A program made the translations under genes and the position numbers. From positions 1-64,000 of the forward strand of contig CBDFGC010000008.1 in NCBI GenBank assembly GCA_965246935.1: a DNA stretch of 64,000 nucleotides, in the 5' to 3' direction. Under the pieces are notes generated by a model that worked only from the letters and a program-made list of their open reading frames with translations, had not been told where the DNA came from and searched no databases. Positions 54,456 to 63,149 of the stretch are shown piece after piece. How positions within the stretch are numbered: the first letter of the stretch is position 1; the number at the start of each line of letters is the position of its first letter. The DNA comes from JAZKFT01 sp965246935. GTDB lineage: Bacteria; Bacteroidota; Bacteroidia; Chitinophagales; Chitinophagaceae.

Positions 54456-55832
54456 ATGAAGAAATTATTTACTATATCATTTGTGCTAATGCTATTGTTA
54501 TCTCAGATACATTCGTTATTTGCACAAGAGGCATGGTACACCCAGGGAAATTTTATACCGGCTAAGCGTATTGCACTATCACTTACCAATAACTTAAACT
54601 TCGACCGGAAAGATGTGCCCGTTGCTATTCCCCGCTCCCAGTTTTTATATGCTGATTTTCAGGATTTCGATGTAACCATTGTTGACCCTGCACCGGAAGG
54701 GCGGCCCGAACCTGACATACAACAGATTGGAAATTTTGGCGTGCATGAAATCCGTGGAGAGCATCATGGACGGATGATTTTTCACCAGTTAGACGACCTG
54801 GATAAAGACGGTATTTGGGATGAATTGTTTTTTATTACCGATATGAAACCGAAGGAAACAAAAATCATTTACCTGTACCTGGGGTATAACAACCGTGGAT
54901 GGAATCCTTACACCACGGCAGCTACCATGGGCAGTTATGTGCGGCACCTGGTTCCATTTTGGGAAAGCGAATATGTGGGCTGGAAACTATGGTATCCAGC
55001 CGACTGCGATGTATATGCCAAACGTGTTCCGCAATTAATTACCTCCAAACTCACATTAGAAAATTTAGATGGCTATGGCGTACCGAACCCGATGGGCTCC
55101 GACATAATGGCCGTAGGCGTTTCGCTGGGCGGTGGCGGTGTTATGATGTTCGACCAGCCTGATCATCCGGATTCTGTTTCAAGGCCACGATTTACACCGG
55201 CCCGGATAAAAGCCGGTATTAAAACGCCTTTCAATACCGGGCAGTTGAGCGATAGCCGTTATTCATTTGATATAGTGGTCAATGGCCCGTTGCGTAGTAT
55301 CGTTAAGGTTCGTACGTTTAACTGGAATTCCGGTAATGGGTTTTACGAACTGGAACAAATGTACACGGCTTACACCCGCCAGAATTATTCAACCTGCAGT
55401 GTACAGTTTACCCAATTTAAACCGGCACAAAAAAACGGATGGATGGGTTGCGGTATAAAAAAACATCCCGGTGAAACAATGCTGTATAAAAACGGGAACA
55501 TCGTTGTTAGCGGCGGGCCGGAAGAAATTGTAAACCCCGATGATGTAGCCGGTGGCAGAAAACAAATAGTGGATTACATTGCTACCGCACTTATCATAAA
55601 AAAGGAATACGAACCGCAATTAACTATTGTAAAATCGGATACGATTGATAATTATGCTTTCAAAATAAAAGCTGCAAAAAACGGGCGGTTTGAATACCTG
55701 ATAGGTGCCGCCTGGAGCGAAGGCCCACCCTTTAAAACAATAGAAGATTTTAAGAATTATATGATAAAAACAGAACAGGAATACGAAAATCCGTTAAAGG
55801 TAATGTTGAGTAAAATTGAAATAAAAAAGTAA
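54456..55832 (+). CDS. Secreted DUF4861 protein
   Basis: The 458-residue protein has a signal peptide (FVLMLLLSQIHSLFAQE). The body is beta-rich, with LDDLDKDGIWDELFFITDM, YLGYNNRGWNP and GPLRSIVKVRTFNWN. DUF4861 proteins occur in Bacteroidota polysaccharide loci, often near uronyl hydrolases or lyases; no reaction is assigned. Its start lies 1 bp after the lyase stop, so the two are co-translated. Confidence 0.8.
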   Translation: MKKLFTISFVLMLLLSQIHSLFAQEAWYTQGNFIPAKRIALSLTNNLNFDRKDVPVAIPRSQFLYADFQDFDVTIVDPAPEGRPEPDIQQIGNFGVHEIRGEHHGRMIFHQLDDLDKDGIWDELFFITDMKPKETKIIYLYLGYNNRGWNPYTTAATMGSYVRHLVPFWESEYVGWKLWYPADCDVYAKRVPQLITSKLTLENLDGYGVPNPMGSDIMAVGVSLGGGGVMMFDQPDHPDSVSRPRFTPARIKAGIKTPFNTGQLSDSRYSFDIVVNGPLRSIVKVRTFNWNSGNGFYELEQMYTAYTRQNYSTCSVQFTQFKPAQKNGWMGCGIKKHPGETMLYKNGNIVVSGGPEEIVNPDDVAGGRKQIVDYIATALIIKKEYEPQLTIVKSDTIDNYAFKIKAAKNGRFEYLIGAAWSEGPPFKTIEDFKNYMIKTEQEYENPLKVMLSKIEIKK

Positions 55833-55853
55833 TGATGAAATAGTAATCTTCGA

Positions 55854-55952
55854 GTCATTGCAAGCTTGGGTTGTTGCTCAACGAAGCAATCTCCCCGGTC
55901 TTGTTGGAGATTGCCACGGGAGGTTGACACGGGCAGGAACCCTCGCAATGAC
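55854..55952. repeat. ~99-bp repeat with GTCATTGC/GCAATGAC ends
   Basis: The terminal arms match over 8 bp (GTCATTGC with GCAATGAC). Internally, GCAATCTCC pairs with GGAGATTGC. The ACGAAGCAATCT motif is typical of a widely dispersed bacterial intergenic repeat. It separates the DUF4861 gene from the second GH39-like gene. Confidence 0.7.
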
Positions 55953-56000
55953 AGCACAGACGAACGCAATGACAATTACATATTGATTAACCAGTTAACC

Positions 56001-57500
56001 ATGATGAAAAAAACGCTTATATACTTTTTAACAGTGATGCTGTTTGCGCAACTACCCGTAGCTGCACAAAAAATTAATACATCAAAAGACCGGGTTAAAA
56101 CCAATCTTGCCATTATATTTCCTTATATCGGTTCTGTAAAATACCGCAACGCTGCTGATATTCCGTCATCTAACTGGCTGATTGGCTGCGAAACCCTTGA
56201 CCGTGATTTTGCCGACTACGATCAGTATAAAGAATACCTAAATCCATTAGGCATCAAGCTGCTCAGGATGCAGGCGGGCTGGGCTAAAACAGAAAAAGTA
56301 AAGGGCCAGTATGATTGGGCATGGCTGGATCATATTATTAATGATGCTACGGGCCGTGGCCTGAAACCCTGGCTGCAGACATCTTACGGAAATGCGTTAT
56401 ACAAAGGTGGCGGCGGTACCAACCTGGGCGCCGGTATGCCATTGTCTGCCGAGGCTTTGGAAGGGTATAATAAATGGGTAGCTGCGATGGTAAGCCGCTA
56501 TCAAAATAAAGTAAAAGACTGGGAAATCTGGAACGAACCCAACTTTGGTGACAACACAATGAACAGTCCGGAACTCATTGCCGATTTCAACATCCGTACT
56601 GCAGAAATCATTAAACGCATTCAGCCCGATGCCCGTATATCCGGATTGGCATTAGGCCATATCGGGTTAGAATTTTCAGAGCGTTTTTTTAAACGGATCA
56701 ATGAAAGAAATGGCTGGAAGCTGTTTGATAATATGACATATCATGATTATGTGTACAACCCGGATGCAAATTATTTAGCGGTTCATTTGCTTCGGGAAGC
56801 GTTAGATAAATATGCACCCAACATGAAACTGCGGCAAGGTGAAAACGGAGCCCCATCGGAAAGTGGCTTTGGCCGGGGAGCACTTGGCGATTACGAATGG
56901 ACAGAACTTTCACAAGCCAAATGGGATACCCGGCGGATGCTCGGCAACCTGGGCCATGATATTGAGTGCAGCATTTTTGGCATTATTGAAATGGCTTATA
57001 CGAGTGGCCCCATTAACCGCCTGAATTACAAAGGCATCATCAAATCTGATTCTACCAAAAAAGCGATTCGGCCTAAAATAGCTTACTATGCTATACAAAA
57101 TGTCACCTCCATTTTTGATAATACATTGGAACGAATTAAGAACTTAACTTTTACCCATAACATTGAAAGTGCAGCCGCCGGTGAAAGCAGGTATTCGCAA
57201 TCAACCGACAGAAGCCTTGCGGTGTACGGGTTTCGTAACCGTGTTTCTAAGAAACAACTGTATGCTATCTGGATGGATGAGGCTATTCCTACAAATGTGA
57301 ACACCACCAAAAGTCAAACCTTTTCTTTTTCCAACGCCGATTTCGACAGCCCTGTTTTTGTGGACATCCTCACCGGAGGGGTATATGAAATACCAACAAC
57401 AGCATGGAGTAAGAAAGCGAATACGTACACTTTTAAAGATATACCGGTGTACGACGGGCCGGTACTGATTGCGGATAAAAGCCTGGTTACATTCAATTAG
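56001..57500 (+). CDS. Clan GH-A glycoside hydrolase, GH39-like (paralogue 2)
   Basis: The protein has about 499 residues, with signal peptide LIYFLTVMLFAQLPVAAQK. It aligns closely with the protein at 50917: LRMQAGWAKTEKVKGQYDWAWLD, WEIWNEPNFGD with the acid/base Glu, LRQGENGAPSESG with the nucleophile, and SQAKWDTRRMLGNLGHDI. The duplicates differ at the N-terminus and in loop lengths, so they may act on different linkages of one polymer. The ATG at 56001 follows the repeat; the longer frame would read through the repeat and is rejected. Confidence 0.78.
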   Translation: MMKKTLIYFLTVMLFAQLPVAAQKINTSKDRVKTNLAIIFPYIGSVKYRNAADIPSSNWLIGCETLDRDFADYDQYKEYLNPLGIKLLRMQAGWAKTEKVKGQYDWAWLDHIINDATGRGLKPWLQTSYGNALYKGGGGTNLGAGMPLSAEALEGYNKWVAAMVSRYQNKVKDWEIWNEPNFGDNTMNSPELIADFNIRTAEIIKRIQPDARISGLALGHIGLEFSERFFKRINERNGWKLFDNMTYHDYVYNPDANYLAVHLLREALDKYAPNMKLRQGENGAPSESGFGRGALGDYEWTELSQAKWDTRRMLGNLGHDIECSIFGIIEMAYTSGPINRLNYKGIIKSDSTKKAIRPKIAYYAIQNVTSIFDNTLERIKNLTFTHNIESAAAGESRYSQSTDRSLAVYGFRNRVSKKQLYAIWMDEAIPTNVNTTKSQTFSFSNADFDSPVFVDILTGGVYEIPTTAWSKKANTYTFKDIPVYDGPVLIADKSLVTFN

Positions 57501-58107
57501 TAACTAACATAACAGCTTAAAATAATTTTTATATTTTTCTAAGTACACTGTTAATGAAGTTTTTTAAATTTTGGGGAATAAAAAAAAGAGGGCAGGATGA
57601 TAGTGATAAGGGAGCTAAGTAACACTGAGGAAGGCTGTTCCGCCGCGGCGGAGCAAGCACGGCCATGTTTGGCAGGTGTTTTCCAGCCCTCAAAATGAAA
57701 GAGGCAAAAAAGCAATAAACAACAGGCAAACCATAGCGATGGGCTGAAGAATGTTCCTGCCATACAAATGGGGCCTAAGGTGCCGCCCTCTACGAACTAC
57801 AAATGCGGTACCATTACCGGGCGGCATGCGCCTTAGCACAGCCTTGAGCTTTTTGTTTCTTTTTTTTTCAGGAAAAAAAGAAAAATGAATTGAGTTAACA
57901 CCACATTAAATTTAATGAAATGAAAATGAGGATGATGAAAATTAGATATAGGATTTACTTACTGTATCATCACAGCTAATCTTTAGGTGCTGCCTACACC
58001 GGCATGACAAAATTAAATGGCTTACTAATAATCAGATACCTGAATGTGATTCTTATAAATTCAGAAACCTTATAATAAATTTTTCGATTGCCGCTATTTA
58101 AATAAAC
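57501..58107. other. Long intergenic region with repeat copy B and transporter leader
   Basis: In this 607-bp gap, copy B (57547-57886) takes the left half. The right ~220 bp (A/T-rich) presumably hold the promoter of the symporter operon. The leftward frames 57529-57763 are inside the repeat and are not called. Confidence 0.55.
57547..57886. repeat. Structured intergenic repeat, copy B
   Basis: It carries the same ordered blocks as copy A. The stem that precedes the TGCGCCTT motif is TGCCGCCC (57781-57788) with GGGCGGCA (57819-57826). In copy A the equivalent stem has a wholly different sequence yet also pairs. It ends with the same T-rich/A-rich tail (57841-57886). Confidence 0.8.
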
Positions 58108-59769
58108 ATGAATAAATTACAAACACTCGATTATATTACCATCGTCATTTACATGGTGATGATGGCAGGCATTGGAATCTTCCTGGGAAAATATATTAAA
58201 AATATCAGTGATTACTTTAAAGGCGGCAGTGGTATCTCCTGGATTGCAGGCGGCATCTCCAACTTCATGACCAAGTTCAGCACGTTTGTGTTTGTAGCTT
58301 ATGCTGGTATTGCTTACTCTGATGGCATGGTCGCTATCACCTTAATGTGGTCAACGATTTTGCCTTCCCTGGTGGCGGTATTTATTTATGCAAAACTTTG
58401 GAAACGGGCAGGCATCATTAGCCCGGTGGAATTTTTAGAAACCAGGTTCAACGCACCTATCCGTCAGATTTTTTCATGGAGCGGTGTGCTGCTGAAGTTA
58501 TTGGATGATATGATTAAGCTGTATTCCATCGGCATATTTGTAACAGCGGTTTCAGGGATTCCTTTTCAAACAGCCGTTATTTATTGTGGGTTGGTAGTGG
58601 CTTTATACACCGTGGTGGGTGGCTTTTTAGCTGTAATTGTTACCGATGTGGTACAGTTCATTATCCTGTTTTTTGCAACCCTTATTCTGGTGCCCCTGGC
58701 ATACCATGCGGCAGGTGGCATATCCCATATGCGGCAGGTAATTCCGGCCAACATGAGTTTCTTCAACGGGCACCGGGGTGTTCCGTTTTTCCTGTTGGTG
58801 TACTATCTCACCATCGTCATCAAATACCTGGGCAACTGGACTTTTATTCAACGTTTTTACAGTGCCAAATCAGAAAGTGACGGCAAAAAAATCGGGCTGT
58901 TATCCGCAGCACTGTTTTTAGTTTTTCCGGTTATCTTTTTATTTCCGTCTGTAGCGGCACGGGTAATTGTACCGGACCTTAAAAACCCGGAGATGGCATA
59001 TGTGGCAGTGTGTTTAAAACTATTACCACAGGGCATTATGGGGCTAATGATTGCTGCTATGTTCGCCTCTACTATGAGTGTATTGAGTGCTGAATTTAAT
59101 GTGACAGCCAGCGTACTTACCCGTGATATTTACCAACGTTTATTTCGCAAAAACGCACAACCAAAAGAAACCCTTTGGGTAGCCCGGTTTATGACCTTAG
59201 GCGTTGGGTTACTCGTATCTATCGGAGCTTTGTTCGTTAACAAATTAGGTGGCGCTTTTGAGGTGAACCAATACCTGTCCGGCATTTTTGCCATCCCGTT
59301 AATTATCCCGGTAATTATGGGTGTTATTTTCTGGCGGCCACAACCCTGGGGTGCCATTGCGGCAATGCTGGCGGGCATTATTTCCGGGGTGTTGCTAACA
59401 GCCAGCAAACAATTTACCTGGGAAATGGCAACGCTGATTGAAGTGCTGATTTGCATAACGGTGTTCCTGGCGTCGGGCTTCTTTTTGTCAAAAGATTCCG
59501 TTTACAATGCGAAGGTGGCGGCCTTCTTTAAAAAGCTGGCAACACCGGCGCCCAAAGCAGCCGCAACGGATGACGCTATCGTTAGTGGCATTATGGTTTT
59601 ATATGCCATTGCCTTTTTAATTACAGGCGTTCTTTTTATAGGAATGGGAATACCTTCCGTCAGTAATCAAAGTGGAAAACTGGCGGTAGGTTCGGGAATT
59701 GCCTGTTTAATCGGGTCCGCTGTTTTCTATTCAAAAAGGGTAAGAAAAATTAAAGTGATAGAAGCATAA
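58108..59769 (+). CDS. Sodium/solute symporter (SSS family), probable uronate transporter
   Basis: The 553-residue protein has about 13-14 membrane segments with the SSS layout: LDYITIVIYMVMMAGIGIFLGK, ISDYFKGGSGISWIAGGIS, and AAMFASTMSVLSAEFNVTASVLTRDIYQ containing the conserved region around helix 8. It imports an organic solute with sodium. Uronate isomerase begins on the very next base, so the solute is probably a hexuronate or a short uronide. It is first gene of the catabolic operon. Confidence 0.9.
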   Translation: MNKLQTLDYITIVIYMVMMAGIGIFLGKYIKNISDYFKGGSGISWIAGGISNFMTKFSTFVFVAYAGIAYSDGMVAITLMWSTILPSLVAVFIYAKLWKRAGIISPVEFLETRFNAPIRQIFSWSGVLLKLLDDMIKLYSIGIFVTAVSGIPFQTAVIYCGLVVALYTVVGGFLAVIVTDVVQFIILFFATLILVPLAYHAAGGISHMRQVIPANMSFFNGHRGVPFFLLVYYLTIVIKYLGNWTFIQRFYSAKSESDGKKIGLLSAALFLVFPVIFLFPSVAARVIVPDLKNPEMAYVAVCLKLLPQGIMGLMIAAMFASTMSVLSAEFNVTASVLTRDIYQRLFRKNAQPKETLWVARFMTLGVGLLVSIGALFVNKLGGAFEVNQYLSGIFAIPLIIPVIMGVIFWRPQPWGAIAAMLAGIISGVLLTASKQFTWEMATLIEVLICITVFLASGFFLSKDSVYNAKVAAFFKKLATPAPKAAATDDAIVSGIMVLYAIAFLITGVLFIGMGIPSVSNQSGKLAVGSGIACLIGSAVFYSKRVRKIKVIEA

Positions 59770-61170
59770 ATGAAAGTATTTAACGATACAGACTTTTTAT
59801 TACTGAACGAGTACGGTAAACAATTGTACCACCGGGTGGCTGCTGCTCTGCCGGTAATTGATCCCCATAACCATATTGATCCTGCATCGTTAGCGTCCGG
59901 CAAAAGCTTCGAAAACCTGTACCAGCTTTGGGTGCAGCATGATCCCTATAAGCACCGGGCTATGCGGATATATGGCATTGCGGAAGCATTCATTACGGGC
60001 AATCAGCCGGATGATGAAAAGTTCCTGGCCTGGGCGGCCTGCTTTCCGCATACGGCCGGTAATCCGTTATTTCATTGGTGCTGCATGGAATTGAAAACGC
60101 TGTTTGGCATTACGGAAACACTATCACCCGCTACAGCAACACAAATCTGGGATACAGCAAATAGCCTATTACAACAGGAATCTTTCACCGCCTTACACAT
60201 TATTAAAAAATTGGGTATTGAATTGCTCTGCACTTCTGATGATCTGACGGATTCGCTGGAGCATCATATTGCATTAGCGAATCAACAAAACGGAATTGTC
60301 TGCCTGCCTTCGCTTCGGGCTGATAGCATTATCAATATTCATCAATCCTCTTTTTTCAGTTGGTTAGATAAACTGCAAATCCTTGCATCTGTTGAAGTAA
60401 AGGATTTGCAAACCTACCAGGCAGCTATTATCAATCGGCTCCATTTTTTTGATACCAACGGCTGCCTGCTCAGCGATCATTCACTGGACAGCGGATTTGC
60501 TTACACTACCTGTAATGAATCAACCGCCAATGATTTATTCAAAAAAGTATTAGATGGAAATGAATTAAGTAGCGCTGAAATTATCAGCCTTCAATCGTAT
60601 CTCCTTCATTTTCTCGGAATAGAATATGCCAAACGAAAATGGAAAATGCAATTGCATATCGGAGCCTACCGCTACACCAGTTCGGTATTGCGAAGTAAGG
60701 CTGGGCCCGCAGGTGGTTATGCCTGTATTGGCAGCACGGCAGATGTGGCATCACTTTGTCTTTTTCTGGATGAACTGGATGTAGCAAACACATTACCTAA
60801 AACCATTTTATATACGCTCAATCCTGCTGATAATGCGGTGTTTGCTTCTATTACCGGTTCTTATTCCCAGGATGGTGTTCGGGGCAAAATACAATTTGGC
60901 CCGGCCTGGTGGTACAACGATCATTACGAAGGTATTCACCAGCAATTACTGGCAGTAAGCAGCTACGGATTGCTCAGCACATCTATTGGGTTCACTACCG
61001 ATAGCCGCAGCATTGTTTCGCTGATAAGGCACGATTATTACCGCCGCATATTGTGCAACCTAGTAGGCGCTTGGGTAGAAGAAGGCAAGTTGCCCAATGA
61101 TTGGGAATTCAATGCCACCCTTATTAAAAATATATCTTATTACAATATTAAAAACTGGATACAGAAATGA
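59770..61170 (+). CDS. uxaC: Uronate isomerase (glucuronate/galacturonate isomerase)
   Basis: The 466-residue cytoplasmic enzyme interconverts D-glucuronate with D-fructuronate, or D-galacturonate with D-tagaturonate. The amidohydrolase-like metal site is DPHNHIDP near residue 30. The family segment FENLYQLWVQHDPYKHRAMR and the late GFTTDSRSIVSLIRHDYYRRI are clear. It starts directly after the symporter stop and overlaps the SDR gene by 4 bp, so the three are one operon. Which uronate is preferred is not readable, though the SDR downstream suggests the fructuronate branch. Confidence 0.93.
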   Translation: MKVFNDTDFLLLNEYGKQLYHRVAAALPVIDPHNHIDPASLASGKSFENLYQLWVQHDPYKHRAMRIYGIAEAFITGNQPDDEKFLAWAACFPHTAGNPLFHWCCMELKTLFGITETLSPATATQIWDTANSLLQQESFTALHIIKKLGIELLCTSDDLTDSLEHHIALANQQNGIVCLPSLRADSIINIHQSSFFSWLDKLQILASVEVKDLQTYQAAIINRLHFFDTNGCLLSDHSLDSGFAYTTCNESTANDLFKKVLDGNELSSAEIISLQSYLLHFLGIEYAKRKWKMQLHIGAYRYTSSVLRSKAGPAGGYACIGSTADVASLCLFLDELDVANTLPKTILYTLNPADNAVFASITGSYSQDGVRGKIQFGPAWWYNDHYEGIHQQLLAVSSYGLLSTSIGFTTDSRSIVSLIRHDYYRRILCNLVGAWVEEGKLPNDWEFNATLIKNISYYNIKNWIQK

Positions 61171-62006
61171 GTGATGTAAATAATAAAGTAGCTATCGTAA
61201 CCGGCGCTGGTGGAACGCTTTGTTCCGTTATGGCCATCAACCTGGCAGCACAGGGGTATAAAGTAGCCTTGCTTGGCCGAAGCATGGATAAACTAACGGC
61301 AGTGGAAGCGGAAATAAAAACAGCAGGTGGCACAGCCATCTCCGTAAGCACGGATGTGGCCGATGAAGCATCTGTAATGGCTGCCGGAAAAACGATTGAA
61401 CAGGAACTCGGTATTCCAACAGTGCTCATCAACGGAGCAGGCGGCAATCAAAACGATGCCTTAACCAACATTACCGAATTTGATGAACGGGAATTGGTAA
61501 ACGATGGCTCCGTGAAAGGTTTTTTTAATTTGAATATGGATGTATTCAGCAGTGTCATCAACGTAAATACAATGGGCACGGTTATTCCATGTTTTGTTTT
61601 CGGACGGAGTATGGCCCGGCAGCAACAGGGTGTTATCATTAATGTGGCTTCTATGAATAGTTACCGGCCGCTATCCAAGGTGGGCGCTTACGGTATTGCC
61701 AAAGCAGGCATTGCCAATTTCACCCAATGGCTGGCTGCTTACCTGGCGCCGGCCAACATACGGGTGAATGCCATTGCACCCGGTTTTTTCCTGAACGACA
61801 GAAGCCGGAAAATTATGTTCAACGAAGATGGCAGCCATACCGCAAGGGCAAAAAGCGTACTATCGCACACACCCATGAAACGCTTTGGCGAAGCCCCCGA
61901 ATTAATTGGCTGCATGAACTGGCTGATTAATGATACAGCGGCAGGATTCGTTACCGGAATCGTTGTACCCGTAGATGGCGGATTTCTTTCAACCGCAGGT
62001 ATATAA
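61167..62006 (+). CDS. uxuB: SDR oxidoreductase, probable D-fructuronate reductase (D-mannonate oxidoreductase)
   Basis: The 279-residue SDR has IVTGAGGTLCSVMAINLA as the cofactor loop. LINGAGGNQNDA follows, and the catalytic Ser and Tyr are in NVASMNSYRPLSKVGAYGIAKAG. The N-Q-N-D-A segment and KRFGEAPELIGCMNWLIND resemble the SDR-type fructuronate reductase (as in Bacillus YjmF). It would reduce D-fructuronate to D-mannonate with NADH. It overlaps uxaC by ATGA. The mannonate dehydratase expected next is not within the window. Confidence 0.85.
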   Translation: MSDVNNKVAIVTGAGGTLCSVMAINLAAQGYKVALLGRSMDKLTAVEAEIKTAGGTAISVSTDVADEASVMAAGKTIEQELGIPTVLINGAGGNQNDALTNITEFDERELVNDGSVKGFFNLNMDVFSSVINVNTMGTVIPCFVFGRSMARQQQGVIINVASMNSYRPLSKVGAYGIAKAGIANFTQWLAAYLAPANIRVNAIAPGFFLNDRSRKIMFNEDGSHTARAKSVLSHTPMKRFGEAPELIGCMNWLINDTAAGFVTGIVVPVDGGFLSTAGI

Positions 62007-62361
62007 GTATTTTAGGATAGATGGTAAATATCGACAGATAATAAAGCCGCAAGAATGTATTTGTATTGGCCTTCAGAAAAAAGGCGTTAAGAAAATCAGG
62101 TGTTCGTCCGTTAAGAAAAGAAATGCTGTTTGAGCCCTTAGAGCCTTCGCCCTCAAACGCTGTTACGGCGAGTTCATTTCTTTTTAGGATGAACACCTGA
62201 TTTTTAGCCTTTTTTCTGAAAGCCTTGATTTTTTTGTTTCTTTTTTCATCAAGGAAAAAAGAAAAAGATAAAAATGAAAACAAATTTTAAAATAAACACC
62301 TGTATCTAAAATACTCGTTCATCAACATTGCATTAATCATTTTAAAACAAAAACCACCTGT
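62007..62361. other. Intergenic region holding a giant hairpin (copy C)
   Basis: No gene is present in these 355 bp. The leftward frame 61951-62283 is produced by the hairpin and SDR end. The hairpin and its tail are listed separately. The last ~90 bp before 62362 are A/T-rich and may hold a promoter. Confidence 0.55.
62072..62267. repeat. Long imperfect hairpin with the copy A/B tail (copy C)
   Basis: Nested pairs are TTCAGAAAAAAGGC (62072-62085) with 62207-62220 (14 bp perfect), AAAATCAGGTGTTCGTCC (62092-62109) with 62187-62204 (18 bp, one wobble) and GTTTGAG (62128-62134) with 62152-62158. The following tail, GCCTTGA...TTTTTTTGTTTC...GGAAAAAAGAAAAA (62222-62267), is shared with copies A and B. 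Confidence 0.85.
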
Positions 62362-63144
62362 ATGAATACCACCATAAAAACAAACGGAACCTACACTGCC
62401 AATGGCTCTGAGCAATACCGCAAAGAAGTAGGCATGATGAACCTCGAAGCATTAATTGCCGAACGGGAAACCATATCCAGCAAGCCTTTCCCGGTAAGCG
62501 ATGAGGAACTGCTGTCGAGGTTTGAAGAATTATATACCGGAGCGGTAAACGATGTGCTACGTGAATTCTGCCTGCTGAACCAGGCCTTGCCTAACCGGAT
62601 TATTCCCCTGCGGGAATACAGAACAGTGGCTGGCTTTGCCTTTACCGTAAAAAGTGCGCCCAATGCAAAAGTGACCGGCGAAATGGAATTCCGTTCGCAA
62701 ATGCTGGATGCCATGGTAGAGCATTCTTTTATTGTGTGGGACACCAGCAAGGACGAAAAAGCAACCCTGTGGGGCGGTGTAATGACGGCCACGGCAAAGG
62801 GCAAGGGATTAAAAGCGGCCTGCATCGACGGTGGCATCCGGGATACCCATCAGATACTGGAAGCCGATTTCCCGGTGTTTTACAAGTACCGTACGTCCAA
62901 TGGCAGCCTGGGCCGCTGCCTCATTACGCATTACCAAACCGTATTACAAATTGACGATGTTACCATCCGCCCCGGCGATATTGTATTAGGTGATATTGAT
63001 GGTGTTTTAATTGTGCCCCGTGACATTGCGTACGAAGTGCTGGTGAGGGCAGAAGAAATAAAAGAGAACGAAAAAAAGATTTTCGGCTGGGTAAAAGAAG
63101 GCCAGTCTGTACACGAAATCACCGAAAAAGGCGGATACTTTTAA
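62362..63144 (+). CDS. RraA-like family protein (possible aldolase/decarboxylase)
   Basis: The 260-residue protein carries the RraA-like core: GAVNDVLREF, GVMTATAKGKGLKAACIDGGIRDTHQI and RPGDIVLGDIDGVLIVPR. Catalytic members are class II pyruvate aldolases or oxaloacetate decarboxylases with the pattern G-x20-R-D-x2-E/D. Here the last acid is Gln (R-D-T-H-Q), so the usual activity may be altered. A sugar-acid cleavage role next to uronate genes is attractive but unproven. The true RraA regulator of RNase E is unlikely because of the catabolic context. It is 5 bp upstream of the FAD oxidase gene. Confidence 0.8.
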   Translation: MNTTIKTNGTYTANGSEQYRKEVGMMNLEALIAERETISSKPFPVSDEELLSRFEELYTGAVNDVLREFCLLNQALPNRIIPLREYRTVAGFAFTVKSAPNAKVTGEMEFRSQMLDAMVEHSFIVWDTSKDEKATLWGGVMTATAKGKGLKAACIDGGIRDTHQILEADFPVFYKYRTSNGSLGRCLITHYQTVLQIDDVTIRPGDIVLGDIDGVLIVPRDIAYEVLVRAEEIKENEKKIFGWVKEGQSVHEITEKGGYF

Positions 63145-63149
63145 GTTCT

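Noticed and set aside
55866..56000. Extended N-terminus of the second GH39-like protein
   Set aside because: The extra 45 residues translate the GTCATTGC-type repeat; the signal peptide starts at 56001.
57529..57763. Two overlapping leftward frames (CFFASFILRAGKHLPNM and related) and the similar frame at 50491-50760
   Set aside because: They sit inside the structured repeats, are in different frames from each other, and share only the repeat motifs. I treat them as noncoding.
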